Of a stretch of 64,000 bases of DNA, positions 45,851-54,308 are shown one piece after another. A program made the translations under genes and the position numbers. The notes beneath the pieces are model-generated. The model saw nothing but the letters and a program-made list of their open reading frames with translations. It did not search any database and had not been told where the DNA came from. Origin of the DNA: DASREM01 sp035652095 (GTDB taxonomy: Bacteria > Acidobacteriota > Terriglobia > Terriglobales > Acidobacteriaceae); the NCBI GenBank assembly GCA_035652095.1, contig DASREM010000014.1, forward strand, positions 62,001 through 126,000. Direction: 5' to 3'. Every line of letters starts with the position of its first letter. The stretch's first letter is position 1.

Positions 45851-46951
45851 CTACTGCTGAGTCGCGGTCTCGCTTGCTGCGACCACACACTTGGAAAATG
45901 TCAGGACACCATCCGCGCCTATCCCAATCGAGACTCGGTCGCCGCTCTGGATCTGTCCAGTCGCGACCAGATTGGCCAGACCATACACAACGTTCCTCTC
46001 AATCACCCGTTTCAGGTGACGGGCTCCGTACTTGGGATCGGTCCCCTGCTGCAACAACCACTGTTTCACGCTGGGTGCGCATTCGAAGGTGAAGTTCTGC
46101 TCCCCCACCGCCCGGCTGATCCGGTGTTGGATCCGCTCCAGTTCCAGTTCCAGCACTTGTCCCAACTGGTCGGGGCGCAGGGTTCGAAAGACCACGACTT
46201 TGTCCAGGCGGTTCATGAATTCGGGAGAGAATTTCCTTCGTGCTGCTTCCAACGCCGTGCGCGAAATCCTCTGATCGAAGTCTTCATTCACCCTCGTGAA
46301 TTGCGCGGCGAAACCGAGCCCTCCCTCAGCCAGCTTGCTCATTTCCGCCGCACCCAGGTTCGAGGTCATGAAGATCATGCAATGCGACAAGTCCACGTGC
46401 GAGTTGTCGCCCAAGGTCAGGGTCGCCCGGTCGAGAATGCCCAGCAACAACTGCCAGAGCGCATCGGACGCTTTCTCGATCTCGTCAAACAAAAGCAGCG
46501 TTAACTTCAGCTTCTCGGTCTGCCACTGATTCAATGCTTCCTGTGTCAGCAGGGCGCGGGTCTGGCCATGGCCCACGTAGCCCGGAGGCGACCCAATCAG
46601 CTTGGCGATTTCGTGATGCTCCTGGAACTCGGCACAATTCACCTTGATAAACGCATGCGGATTCCCGAACAGCGCCTCGGCCAGGGCCTCGACGACGTAA
46701 GTCTTTCCCGAGCCCGTCGGACCCAGGAACAGCAGGTTGCCAATGGGGCGGTCGGGGGGAGCCATTCCCACCAGGAAGATCTGGTACAACTCCACAACCG
46801 CGTCAATGGCTGCGTCCTGCGCGACGACCTTGCTGCGCAAGACGCGCTCCAGCTCTTTGGTTGGCTCGCCATGACGCTTGGCATCCAGCGGCGCGGACAC
46901 CGCCGCCTCAGCCAACGACACGCCTTTTTCTGACAACGCTTCCCCGGACAT
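45851..46951 (-). CDS. Single-domain Clp-like AAA+ ATPase
   Basis: 366-residue ATPase equivalent to the second AAA+ module of ClpA/B/C: FLGPTGSGKTYVVEALAEALF (Walker A), LLLFDEIEKAS (Walker B), GSPPGYVGHG pore loop, MTSNLGAAEM sensor 1, FMNRLDKVVVF arginine finger and a C-terminal small domain with DPKYGARHLKR (sensor 2). It has no N domain, first AAA module or ClpP-binding IGF loop, so it is not a standard Clp chaperone. Flanked by 9-base gaps on both sides, it forms an operon with a sensor-like protein and a degenerate receiver. Confidence 0.82.
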   Translation of the reverse strand: MSGEALSEKGVSLAEAAVSAPLDAKRHGEPTKELERVLRSKVVAQDAAIDAVVELYQIFLVGMAPPDRPIGNLLFLGPTGSGKTYVVEALAEALFGNPHAFIKVNCAEFQEHHEIAKLIGSPPGYVGHGQTRALLTQEALNQWQTEKLKLTLLLFDEIEKASDALWQLLLGILDRATLTLGDNSHVDLSHCMIFMTSNLGAAEMSKLAEGGLGFAAQFTRVNEDFDQRISRTALEAARRKFSPEFMNRLDKVVVFRTLRPDQLGQVLELELERIQHRISRAVGEQNFTFECAPSVKQWLLQQGTDPKYGARHLKRVIERNVVYGLANLVATGQIQSGDRVSIGIGADGVLTFSKCVVAASETATQQ

Positions 46952-46960
46952 GGCTTGCCT

Positions 46961-47446
46961 CTAGGCGGTTTTGGCTTTGCGCAGCGCCTGCTCGGCGGTC
47001 GTATGAGTTTCGCTTTGGTGCATGTACTCGTATCCGACCGCCGCAAAATAAAGCGCCTGGTTGAAGAAGTGTTCGAGCGAGTGCATCAACTCGATTTCCC
47101 CGATCAGTTCGACCGGCTCATCCAGGAAGCCCTCGCGCCGCAGGAATTCGAATAGATACTCCTTGGTCTCTGTAACCGCCCACAGGAAAGCGGGAAACGG
47201 CACGCCTTGCCGCGCGCGCCTCATGCCCAGCCCGATATAACGATCCTCGATTTCCGCCTCGGTCTTGTTCAGCACCCAGTCAGTCAGATTGCGATAGATC
47301 TCCTGCGAACGACGCTTCAGTTCGTCCGGCGGCACTTTGCGCAGCAGTTCCCCGCACCTCTCGGAACTCTTCAGCTTTTGTGCAAGACCTTCGGACAGTG
47401 CTTCAGCGCGGGCTTCAATGAGTTGAACCAGCCTGATGGCAAACAT
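46961..47446 (-). CDS. RsbRD-N-like sensor protein
   Basis: 161-residue helical protein. The stretch RYIGLGMRRARQGVPFPAFLWAV resembles the F/Y-x-x-x-G-x-x-R-A-x-x-G-x-P-x-x pattern of the RsbRD N-terminal domain, seen as sensory input in stressosome and anti-sigma systems. No STAS domain or other output is attached. The ATG at 47446 has GGAGG six bases upstream. It is first in a three-gene operon (gap 9 bases to the AAA+ gene). Family assignment is tentative. Confidence 0.6.
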   Translation of the reverse strand: MFAIRLVQLIEARAEALSEGLAQKLKSSERCGELLRKVPPDELKRRSQEIYRNLTDWVLNKTEAEIEDRYIGLGMRRARQGVPFPAFLWAVTETKEYLFEFLRREGFLDEPVELIGEIELMHSLEHFFNQALYFAAVGYEYMHQSETHTTAEQALRKAKTA

Positions 47447-47599
47447 AGGCTGCCTCCACGAGAGACTGCGCGCTGGATCCATAGACTCGACGCAGGTCCC
47501 CTGATGGCATGTTCGCCGATCGGGCGGGAAACCTCGGTGACGAAAGGCACAGTTCCCAGTGACTGCCCGGCAGCCGCGACATGTGTTTAAATCACTCGC

Positions 47600-48460
47600 G
47601 TGCGCGCCGCCGCGATCCTGGGATGGGGATCTACCGCCAAAGACCTCGCCCCGTTTCAAAAACACTCGAGCGTTGAGTGGCGCATCGGCCTTCCTGAACC
47701 TTCAGCGCAGGCTGATGCGGTGCTGCTCTTCGGAGGCGATGGCACCATTCATCGCCATCTCCGTCCCCTGGTCGAGTTGAAATTACCGCTGCTGGTCATT
47801 CCGCGTGGGAGCGGAAACGATTTTGCCCGCGCTTTAGGCCTGAAGAACGCCCGTAGCTCCCTGCAGATTTGGCAGAAATTTGTTTCCGGCCAGACCCAGG
47901 CTCGTCCCATTGATCTCGGCCTGGTCACAGAATTGAGCTCGGGAAAAACGACATATTTCTGCTGCGCGGCAGGCGTCGGACTGGACGGCGAAATCGCGCG
48001 CCGCGCCAATCAATTGCCCCGCTGGCTGCGCGGTCACGGCGGATACGCGCTGAGCTTTCCGGGAGCCCTGGCGCGATTCGCGCCGTTCCCTTTGAAGCTG
48101 TCCACCCCGAATACCGAGGGTTCATGGGAACTGCGCAGCGATAACCCAACCATGGTCGCCGCCTTCGCCAACACCGCCCACTACGGCGGAGGCATGAAGA
48201 TCGCGCCACGAGCTCAATTCGATGACGGTGAGCTCGACGTCTGCCTGCTCACCGACATCGACAAGTTCAAACTATTCTGCCTGTTCCCGACGGTCTATTT
48301 CGGACGCCACCTGAGCGTTCCGCAGTTCGAGTATTTCCAGGCAGAGCGGGTGCGGGTAGAAACGGATCATCCCTTCGACGTCTACGCCGACGGCGAATAC
48401 GTCGGCCAGACCCCGATAGAGGTCAGTGTGAAGCCCGCAGCCCTGCAAGTAATCTTCTGA
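47600..48460 (+). CDS. Diacylglycerol kinase-family lipid kinase
   Basis: 286-residue DAGK_cat protein. LLFGGDGTIHRHL is the GGDGT nucleotide motif. VIPRGSGNDFARAL is a hallmark of DgkB/YegS-type kinases, and CAAGVGLDGEIARRA and DDGELDVCLL follow. It probably phosphorylates diacylglycerol or a long-chain base. It begins with GTG at 47600 and diverges from the RsbRD-N-like gene across 153 bases that hold no other gene. Confidence 0.88.
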   Translation: MRAAAILGWGSTAKDLAPFQKHSSVEWRIGLPEPSAQADAVLLFGGDGTIHRHLRPLVELKLPLLVIPRGSGNDFARALGLKNARSSLQIWQKFVSGQTQARPIDLGLVTELSSGKTTYFCCAAGVGLDGEIARRANQLPRWLRGHGGYALSFPGALARFAPFPLKLSTPNTEGSWELRSDNPTMVAAFANTAHYGGGMKIAPRAQFDDGELDVCLLTDIDKFKLFCLFPTVYFGRHLSVPQFEYFQAERVRVETDHPFDVYADGEYVGQTPIEVSVKPAALQVIF

Positions 48461-48491
48461 GAAATGTAGGGATGAGAAAAGAGAAATGTAG

Positions 48492-48530
48492 GGACAGCCG
48501 CCCCCGCTGTCCAGTCGAGCGAAGCTCGAC
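48492..48530. terminator. Double hairpin between convergent genes
   Basis: GGACAGC (48492-48498) pairs with GCTGTCC (48506-48512), and GTCGAGC GAA GCTCGAC (48514-48530) follows at once. They sit in the 176-base gap between the lipid kinase and tyrS, which converge. There is no U-tract. The second hairpin and part of the first recur at 56199-56224, so the element is also a dispersed repeat. Confidence 0.55.
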
Positions 48531-48636
48531 AGCCTCTCCACGAAGAATCATTCGAGTTGAAAACTGAGAGGACGGGCGTCCTCCCTCGCACGGCCCTTGA
48601 GGATGCGACAACCTTACCCGGCGTTCAGGCAACGTA

Positions 48637-49869
48637 CTAGCCGATCCTTACCCGCTTCATCGACCTTCCCACGCGGACCAGCATTTCGCATGGAATCGAA
48701 ACTGCCAGCACCGGCTCCGTCTTCACCTCACCATCCACCTTCACTGACTTCTGTTTCAACTTGCGCGAACCATCGCTCACCGACTCGGCCAATCCGCACT
48801 TGGCCAGCAGCTTCGCGAGGTTCACGGCATGATCTCCCGCGGCGACTTCCGAATACGGAACCTGTACCTGGGGAACATTCTCCGGCACCTCATCTTTCTG
48901 GAACTGCTTCGCCCAGTCTTCTTCCGCCTGCTTCGCCGCTTCTGCCGAATGAAAATCCTGCACGATACGCCGCGCTAATTCTTTTTTCACGGCCATGGGA
49001 TGCGCCTGCCCCGCGCACACATCCGCCTTCGTCTTTTCGATGTCGGCCATCTGCATGTCGGTGAGCAGTTCCCAATATCGCCACATCATCTCGTCGGAGA
49101 TCGACATCAGCTTGCCGTACATCTGCAAGGGCGCTTCCTGGATGCCGATCGCGTTGCCCAGCGACTTCGACATCTTCTGCACGCCGTCGAGGCCTTCCAG
49201 GATCGGCATGGTGAGCACGACCTGCGACTCCTGCCCGTAAGCACGTTGCAACTCGCGCCCGACCAGCAGGTTGAATTTCTGATCCGTTCCGCCCAGCTCG
49301 ACGTCGGCCTGCAGCGCCACCGAGTCGTAGCCCTGCGACAGCGGATACAACAGTTCATGCAGCGCAATCGGCTTTTCTTCGAGAAAGCGCTTGTGGAAGT
49401 CTTCGCGCTCCAGCATCTGCGAAACTGTGTACTTCGCCGCCAGCCGGATCCAGTCCTCGCCCTTGAGCTTGGCCAGCCATTCGCTGTTGTGGCGAATCTC
49501 GGTCTTGCTCTGGCTGAGAATCTTGAATACCTGCGCGAGATAGGTCCGCGCGTTGACCTTGATCTCTTCCGGGCTCAGCGGCGGACGCGTGACCGACCGT
49601 CCCGTCGGATCGCCAATCATGCCGGTAAAGTCGCCGATCAGGAAGATCACGGTGTGCCCGAGATCCTGGAAGTGTTTCAGCTTGCGCAACAGCACGGTGT
49701 GGCCAAGATGAAGGTCGGGCGCAGTGGGATCGAAGCCGGCCTTCACGCGCAGCGGCTTGTTCGAAGCGAGAGATTTTTCCAGCTTGGCCTGCAGCTCAGA
49801 CTCTTTCACAATCTCGGCCGAGCCTTTTTTCAGGTACGCAAGCTGTTCCGGTACGGGGGCGAAGGACAT
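48637..49869 (-). CDS. tyrS: Tyrosyl-tRNA synthetase
   Basis: 410-residue class I synthetase: KAGFDPTAPDLHLGHTVLLRKL (HIGH motif as HLGH), GDFTGMIGDPTGRS, YPLSQGYDSVALQADVELGGTDQKFN (tyrosine pocket), and KMSKS. A C-terminal S4-like domain ends the protein. It is of the TyrZ type with a shorter catalytic insert. A TATAAT box only 7 bases before the ATG suggests a nearly leaderless transcript. Confidence 0.95.
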   Translation of the reverse strand: MSFAPVPEQLAYLKKGSAEIVKESELQAKLEKSLASNKPLRVKAGFDPTAPDLHLGHTVLLRKLKHFQDLGHTVIFLIGDFTGMIGDPTGRSVTRPPLSPEEIKVNARTYLAQVFKILSQSKTEIRHNSEWLAKLKGEDWIRLAAKYTVSQMLEREDFHKRFLEEKPIALHELLYPLSQGYDSVALQADVELGGTDQKFNLLVGRELQRAYGQESQVVLTMPILEGLDGVQKMSKSLGNAIGIQEAPLQMYGKLMSISDEMMWRYWELLTDMQMADIEKTKADVCAGQAHPMAVKKELARRIVQDFHSAEAAKQAEEDWAKQFQKDEVPENVPQVQVPYSEVAAGDHAVNLAKLLAKCGLAESVSDGSRKLKQKSVKVDGEVKTEPVLAVSIPCEMLVRVGRSMKRVRIG

Positions 49870-49876
49870 GGGAGAG

Positions 49877-49882
49877 ATTATA
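49877..49882 (-). promoter_or_regulatory. Candidate -10 box for tyrS
   Basis: TATAAT on the minus strand, its last base 7 nucleotides before the tyrS ATG. Transcription would begin at or beside the start codon, so tyrS may be leaderless; no Shine-Dalgarno sequence fits in the gap. The -35 region is weak. Confidence 0.4.
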
Positions 49883-49901
49883 GCGAGAGGGAGATCATTC
49901 T

Positions 49902-49932
49902 CGGATTGCCGGATTGCCGGATTTGCGGATGG
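49902..49932. repeat. Eight-base tandem repeat
   Basis: CGGATTGC twice, then CGGATTTG and CGGATGG. It lies between the tyrS promoter and the end of the frameshifted four-helix-bundle gene. Confidence 0.7.
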
Positions 49933-49946
49933 AGGAATTTTCGCAA

Positions 49947-50310
49947 CTAGCGCGGTCTGATTCCCTTCGCTGTCATTTGAGATGTCGTGAAGATTGCCAG
50001 AAGTTCATTCGCTTCTTGCGTAATGTTACCCATTGCGCGACTCTCGCACCACTCCGGTTTCGGTAAACAGTTCAAGCCAGAACACCGTTTCGTCAATCTC
50101 TTCAACTACAATGCCGAGCTTCGCTACGAATTCCGCTTTGGATCGCGCTCGGCAGGCCGCACGATAGTTTGCGGCAACCGATGTGCCCGAGCGGAGTAAC
50201 TGTTTTCCCAGCGTTCTTGCTTCGTCAGTTGCAGGAAGCGATTGAAACAAGCGCACGATCCGGATCGCAAATTGTTTCGTTCTAAGTTTCAGCGCATCAG
50301 CCGGCTTCAT
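49947..50310 (-). pseudogene. Frameshifted four-helix-bundle (23S rRNA IVP-like) protein
   Basis: The first 93 or so codons encode LRTKQFAIRIVRLFQSLP, GKQLLRSGTSVAANYRAACRARSKAEF and EEIDETVFWLELF, the usual helices of the four-helix-bundle family, then stop at TAA 50028-50026. One base further on, in the next frame from 50030, the missing C-terminal helix continues as GNITQEANELLAIFTTSQMT and ends at TAG 49947. A single extra G in the GGG at 50031-50029 would explain the break. Either a disrupted gene, a sequencing error, or programmed frameshifting. Members of this family are found in rRNA intervening sequences and elsewhere; function unknown. Confidence 0.75.
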
Positions 50311-50367
50311 GGCCTTATTAATTCGTCAATCCCGAAATACGACGATTCGACAATACCTGAATGAGAC

Positions 50368-50982
50368 CTATCTCACTGTGACGGTTCTAACCAATTTCCT
50401 CCCTACCACCTCATAAGCCCCGCTGAGAACGAGGTTGATCGCTTCGGAATAAGCAACATGCTCCTGTTCGAGGATGCGCGCAGCCAGCGTGTGCTCATCG
50501 TCGTCGTCCATCACCGGGACCGTCTTCTGCACAATGATCGCTCCGTGATCCAACTCTTCATCCACGAAGTGCACCGTGCATCCGGCAACTTTCACGCCGT
50601 AGGCGAACGCCTGCTGCTGCGCCTCGAGTCCGGGGAACGCCGGCAGCAACGACGGATGAATATTCAGAATGCGATGCGGGAACTGTTGCACAAACCACGG
50701 TGATAGCAGCCGCATGTATCCAGCCAGGCAGATGAGATCGACTTTGTGCTGTTGCAGAGCCGCGACCACCTCGTGATCGTGTTGCTCGCGCTCTTTGCCC
50801 TTGGAAGGAATCACGAGCGCCTCAAGCCCGAACCGCTTGGCGGTTTCGATCCCGCCAGCATCGCTCTTGTTGGAGATCACGACCGCGATGCGCGCATCTT
50901 TGATGTGCCCGGCGCTCACATTCGTCGCGATGGCTTCGAAGTTCGATCCGCGCCCGGAGAGAAGTATGCCCAGGTTTTTCAT
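50368..50982 (-). CDS. purN: Phosphoribosylglycinamide formyltransferase
   Basis: 204 residues from ATG 50982. ILLSGRGSNFEAI is the phosphate loop, SNKSDAGGIETAK follows, and NIHPSLLPAFPG (Asn/His catalytic region) and HFVDEELDHGAIIVQ (Asp) complete the PurN set. It transfers a formyl group from 10-formyl-THF to GAR in purine synthesis. The frame is open a further 31 codons upstream without family features, overlapping the trpE promoter region. Divergent from trpE. Confidence 0.93.
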   Translation of the reverse strand: MKNLGILLSGRGSNFEAIATNVSAGHIKDARIAVVISNKSDAGGIETAKRFGLEALVIPSKGKEREQHDHEVVAALQQHKVDLICLAGYMRLLSPWFVQQFPHRILNIHPSLLPAFPGLEAQQQAFAYGVKVAGCTVHFVDEELDHGAIIVQKTVPVMDDDDEHTLAARILEQEHVAYSEAINLVLSGAYEVVGRKLVRTVTVR

Positions 50983-51053
50983 ATGCACCTCATTGCCAGA
51001 GAATGATAATTCAGCCGAGACATTGGAATGACAAGTCACTGAACAGCCGCTCC

Positions 51054-51059
51054 TATAAT
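51054..51059 (+). promoter_or_regulatory. Candidate -10 box for trpE
   Basis: TATAAT fourteen bases before the trpE ATG, which places the transcription start about 8 bases upstream of it. No Shine-Dalgarno sequence fits, and no leader peptide with Trp codons or attenuator hairpin is present, so the gene is not controlled by classical trp attenuation at this site. The -35 region is weak (ATGACA at an over-long spacing). Confidence 0.45.
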
Positions 51060-51073
51060 AGTGTCTTGTTCTC

Positions 51074-52552
51074 ATGCTGATCCCTGACTATCAGGAGTTC
51101 TCGCGCCTGGCCGTGGATTTCACGATGGTTCCGGTGATCCAGTCGGTCGCGGCCGATCTATTGACTCCGGTTTCAGCCTTCCTAGCGATCGCTGCCGATG
51201 AACCCAACGCGTTTCTCCTGGAGTCGGTGGAACGTGGGGAGCGCATCGGGCGATACACCTTTCTCGGCGCGCGACCCTACATGCAGGTCGAAGCCCGAGG
51301 CCGCAACATCAGCATCCGCAAGGGTCGCAGGGAAGAAAAGACAACTGGCAGCGCGTTCGAGGTCCTGAAAAGCCTATTGCGGCGGCACCGGGCGGCACCT
51401 GTTCCCGGCGCGCCTCCGTTCACCGGCGGGGCGGTCGGCTATTTCTCATATGACGCGGTACGCCAGTTGGAGCGGATCGGCGAGCACGCGAAAAGCGACC
51501 TGCAACTGCCCGATTGCTCCCTGATGTTCTTTGATCGCCTTCTAGCATTCGATCACCTCCGGCACCAGATTCACATCGTGGCAATGGCCGACGTTCAGAC
51601 TGAGAAGCCGCGCAAGGCATACGACCGCGCCATGCGGGATGTTGCGGCTATTGAGAGAAGGCTGTTGCGCCGCCCGCGACGCGCATCTCTCACGGCGCTG
51701 CGGGAAGCGACCGATGGGAAGTTAAAGGTTCACACTGCAACCAGCCGCAAAGCATTTATCGAATCCGTCAAACGAGCCAAGGAGTACATCGCTGCGGGAG
51801 ATATTTTCCAGGTGGTGCTTTCGCAGCGACTCGACTTTGAACCCGGGGTGGAACCCTTTCAGATCTACCGCGCCCTGCGCGCGATTAATCCGTCGCCTTA
51901 CCTGTATTTCATTCGCAATGGGGAGACCAGCATTCTGGGCTCCTCTCCGGAAATGCTGGTGCGTGTAAGCGGTCACAAGCTGGAATACCGCCCCATTGCC
52001 GGGACGCATCCCCGCGGACGCGACGCGGCGGAAGATGCGGAACTGGAAAAAAAGATGTTGAGCGACGAGAAAGAGCGAGCCGAGCACGTGATGCTGGTGG
52101 ACCTCGGCCGCAACGATCTTGGGCGGGTGAGCGAATATGGATCGGTGACGGTTCGCGACCTGATGTTTGTGGAGCGGTACTCCCACGTCATGCACATGGT
52201 CTCGGCCCTGGAAGGGAAACTGCGCCGGGATGTGGATGCACTCGATGCCTTTGCTTCCTGTTTTCCGGCAGGCACCTTGAGTGGAGCACCCAAGGTGCGG
52301 GCGATGCAGATTATCGAAGAGTTGGAGCCGGTGCGGAGAGGCATCTACGGAGGTTCAGTGCTCTATGCGGATTTTGCGGGCAATCTGGATTCCTGCATCG
52401 CGATCCGCACCATGCTGGTCCAGGGAAAACGCGGCTATCTTCAGGCGGGCGCAGGTATTGTTGCCGACTCCGATCCGGAAAAAGAATTCCAGGAATGCAT
52501 GAACAAGGCGCAGGCGGTACTGCGGGCGGTGCAAACAGCGCGCGGCGGATGA
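51074..52552 (+). CDS. trpE: Anthranilate synthase component I
   Basis: 492-residue TrpE. The N-terminal domain has VPVIQSVAADLLTPVSAFL and LLESVERGERIGRYTFLG, which carry the tryptophan feedback site. The chorismate-binding domain has FQVVLSQRLDF, SSPEMLVRV, PIAGTHPRGRD and DLGRNDLGRV. With TrpG it makes anthranilate from chorismate and glutamine. The glutaminase partner lies 1.1 kb further on, on the other strand (53620), so the two subunits are not co-transcribed. TrpE is preferred to PabB because of the N-terminal LLES motif. Confidence 0.93.
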   Translation: MLIPDYQEFSRLAVDFTMVPVIQSVAADLLTPVSAFLAIAADEPNAFLLESVERGERIGRYTFLGARPYMQVEARGRNISIRKGRREEKTTGSAFEVLKSLLRRHRAAPVPGAPPFTGGAVGYFSYDAVRQLERIGEHAKSDLQLPDCSLMFFDRLLAFDHLRHQIHIVAMADVQTEKPRKAYDRAMRDVAAIERRLLRRPRRASLTALREATDGKLKVHTATSRKAFIESVKRAKEYIAAGDIFQVVLSQRLDFEPGVEPFQIYRALRAINPSPYLYFIRNGETSILGSSPEMLVRVSGHKLEYRPIAGTHPRGRDAAEDAELEKKMLSDEKERAEHVMLVDLGRNDLGRVSEYGSVTVRDLMFVERYSHVMHMVSALEGKLRRDVDALDAFASCFPAGTLSGAPKVRAMQIIEELEPVRRGIYGGSVLYADFAGNLDSCIAIRTMLVQGKRGYLQAGAGIVADSDPEKEFQECMNKAQAVLRAVQTARGG

Positions 52553-52616
52553 AGAGGTCCGTTTTCGGCCAGCCGCGAAACCTCGCCCGCGCTATTCTGC
52601 TGCCGGGGCCAATGAC

Positions 52617-53087
52617 ATGCAAAATTTAAGCGGACCATCCATCGCACTTGTCCTGGCGCTCGCGATGAATTGGGGAAATGCCGCTTCAACAGAGCACCGC
52701 CTGTCTGCATCATCTCGAGAACATTCAGCAGCGGCGACCCCCAAGCCGCTCGCCGTGATCGAGATCCGTTCCTATAACCTGAAGCCGGGGAAACGGGATG
52801 AATTTCACCGGCTCTTTGTCGAGAGATCATTGCCCTTGCTCCAGCAGTTTCATGTAGACGTGGTTGCGTACGGGCCGTCCCTGCACGACGCGGATTCCTA
52901 CTTCCTGATGCGGGCTTATCGCAGCCTGGAAGATCGGGACCGCAGCGAGAACGAATTCTATGGCAACGACGCCTGGAAGAAAGGACCGCGGGAGGCAATC
53001 CTCGCAGATATTGAGAGCTATACCACGATTGTCCTGCCTGCGGATGAGCGGACGCTGGACAGCTTGCGCAGGCTAAAGCGGCCCTGA
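52617..53087 (+). CDS. Exported NIPSNAP-family protein
   Basis: 156-residue protein with an N-terminal signal segment (ALVLALAMNWGNA) and a ferredoxin-like NIPSNAP domain: IEIRSYNLKPGKRDEFHRLF is the diagnostic opening, and the family's Y-x-x-L-x-x-R element follows in YRSLEDRDR. Function unknown. It follows trpE by 64 bases on the same strand and precedes the DUF4440 gene by 9 bases, with which it probably forms a pair. Confidence 0.82.
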   Translation: MQNLSGPSIALVLALAMNWGNAASTEHRLSASSREHSAAATPKPLAVIEIRSYNLKPGKRDEFHRLFVERSLPLLQQFHVDVVAYGPSLHDADSYFLMRAYRSLEDRDRSENEFYGNDAWKKGPREAILADIESYTTIVLPADERTLDSLRRLKRP

Positions 53088-53096
53088 GGAGGGTTC

Positions 53097-53582
53097 ATGC
53101 ACAAAATGCGAGTGTGGACAGGCGGTCTTCTCATGCGCGCCGCGACACCACTTCGGATGCTGGTCGTGATCGTAATCATGACGACATTCTGTTTCGCGGG
53201 TCAGCACGATGACGCGAAGGTGGTCGAGGACCTCGACATTCAGTACCAGCAAGCCGTGAAAAACAATGACGTGAAGACCATGGACCGCATCCTGGCGGAT
53301 GACTTTGTCCTGGTGACTGGGAATGGCAAGGTACAGAGCAAGGCCGACCTGCTGAAAGAATCCGGCAGCGGCGCCATCACCTATGAGCGCCAGGAAGACA
53401 GCCTACGGACGGTACGCGTGTGGAGAGATACCGCCGTGGTCACCGCTCTTCTATGGGTCAAGGGCGTGGATCAGGCAAAGACGTTCGATTACAAGCTCTG
53501 GTTCAGCGATGTGTACGTGCGGACAGCGCAGGGCTGGAAGTATGTATTCGGGCAGGCATCGTTGCGCTTGCCCCCGGCGTGA
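53097..53582 (+). CDS. Exported DUF4440/SnoaL-like (NTF2 fold) protein
   Basis: 161 residues with an N-terminal signal (MLVVIVIMTTFCFAG), then the NTF2-like pattern DLDIQYQQAVKNNDVKTMDRILADDFVLVTGNGKV and, at the end, DVYVRTAQGWKYVFGQAS. Such domains bind or isomerise small hydrophobic molecules; no catalytic residue can be assigned. Probably co-transcribed with the NIPSNAP gene. Convergent with trpG 37 bases away. Confidence 0.82.
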   Translation: MHKMRVWTGGLLMRAATPLRMLVVIVIMTTFCFAGQHDDAKVVEDLDIQYQQAVKNNDVKTMDRILADDFVLVTGNGKVQSKADLLKESGSGAITYERQEDSLRTVRVWRDTAVVTALLWVKGVDQAKTFDYKLWFSDVYVRTAQGWKYVFGQASLRLPPA

Positions 53583-53619
53583 TCCTTCGCTCGTCCTCAG
53601 GGGGTGAGAACAACCCTTC

Positions 53620-54198
53620 TTACGCCAGGTGAAGGAAATTCTGAACCAACTTCTTGCCCTCGCTGGTCAGAACGCTTTCCGGGTGAAACTGCACGCCTTC
53701 GAGCGGATATTTCTTGTGGCGCAGTCCCATGATCACCCGGGTGCCGTCTTTTTCTGTTGTCCAGGCGCTCACTTCCAACTCTGGCGGCAAACTCGATTCT
53801 GAGACGATGAGCGAGTGATAGCGCGTAGCGGTCATGGGGGACTGCACGCCCGCAAACAAGCTTCGCCCATCGTGCTCCACCTGGCTCGTCTTTCCATGCA
53901 TGAGGTTCTTCGCTCGCACCACCGCCCCCCCGAACGCGGCGCCTAGTGCCTGATGTCCAAGGCAAACTCCCAGCACCGGTACCCTTCCCGCAAAATGTCG
54001 GATCAGATCGATGCTGATGCCGGCCTCCTGCGGAGTGCAGGGGCCGGGCGAAACCACGATGCGCTCAGGCCCCATTCTCTCGATTTCAGACACCGTAATC
54101 TGGTCATTCCGCCGCACCGTAATATCGGCGCCTGATTCGCCCAGGTACTGCACCAGGTTGTAAGTAAATGAGTCGTAATTGTCGAGGACGAACACCAT
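53620..54198 (-). CDS. trpG: Anthranilate synthase component II (glutamine amidotransferase)
   Basis: 192-residue class I glutaminase: VLDNYDSFTYNLVQYLGE, VSPGPCTPQEAGI, the nucleophile Cys in GVCLGHQALG, the HGK loop and the catalytic His-x-Glu in GVQFHPESVLT. It feeds ammonia to TrpE (51074); it may also serve PabB, as in other bacteria with a single TrpG/PabA. A GAGAGG ribosome-binding site precedes the ATG, and a TATAAT lies at 54224-54219. Confidence 0.92.
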   Translation of the reverse strand: MVFVLDNYDSFTYNLVQYLGESGADITVRRNDQITVSEIERMGPERIVVSPGPCTPQEAGISIDLIRHFAGRVPVLGVCLGHQALGAAFGGAVVRAKNLMHGKTSQVEHDGRSLFAGVQSPMTATRYHSLIVSESSLPPELEVSAWTTEKDGTRVIMGLRHKKYPLEGVQFHPESVLTSEGKKLVQNFLHLA

Positions 54199-54308
54199 GC
54201 AACCCTCTCACCCCTCAGATTATAGGCATCTCTGGGTAGGGTACTTGGGCCAAAGTTCTTGACACTGTGCAGAAAACCCTCCATGCTTACAGGCCAAACG
54301 GAGGGTTC

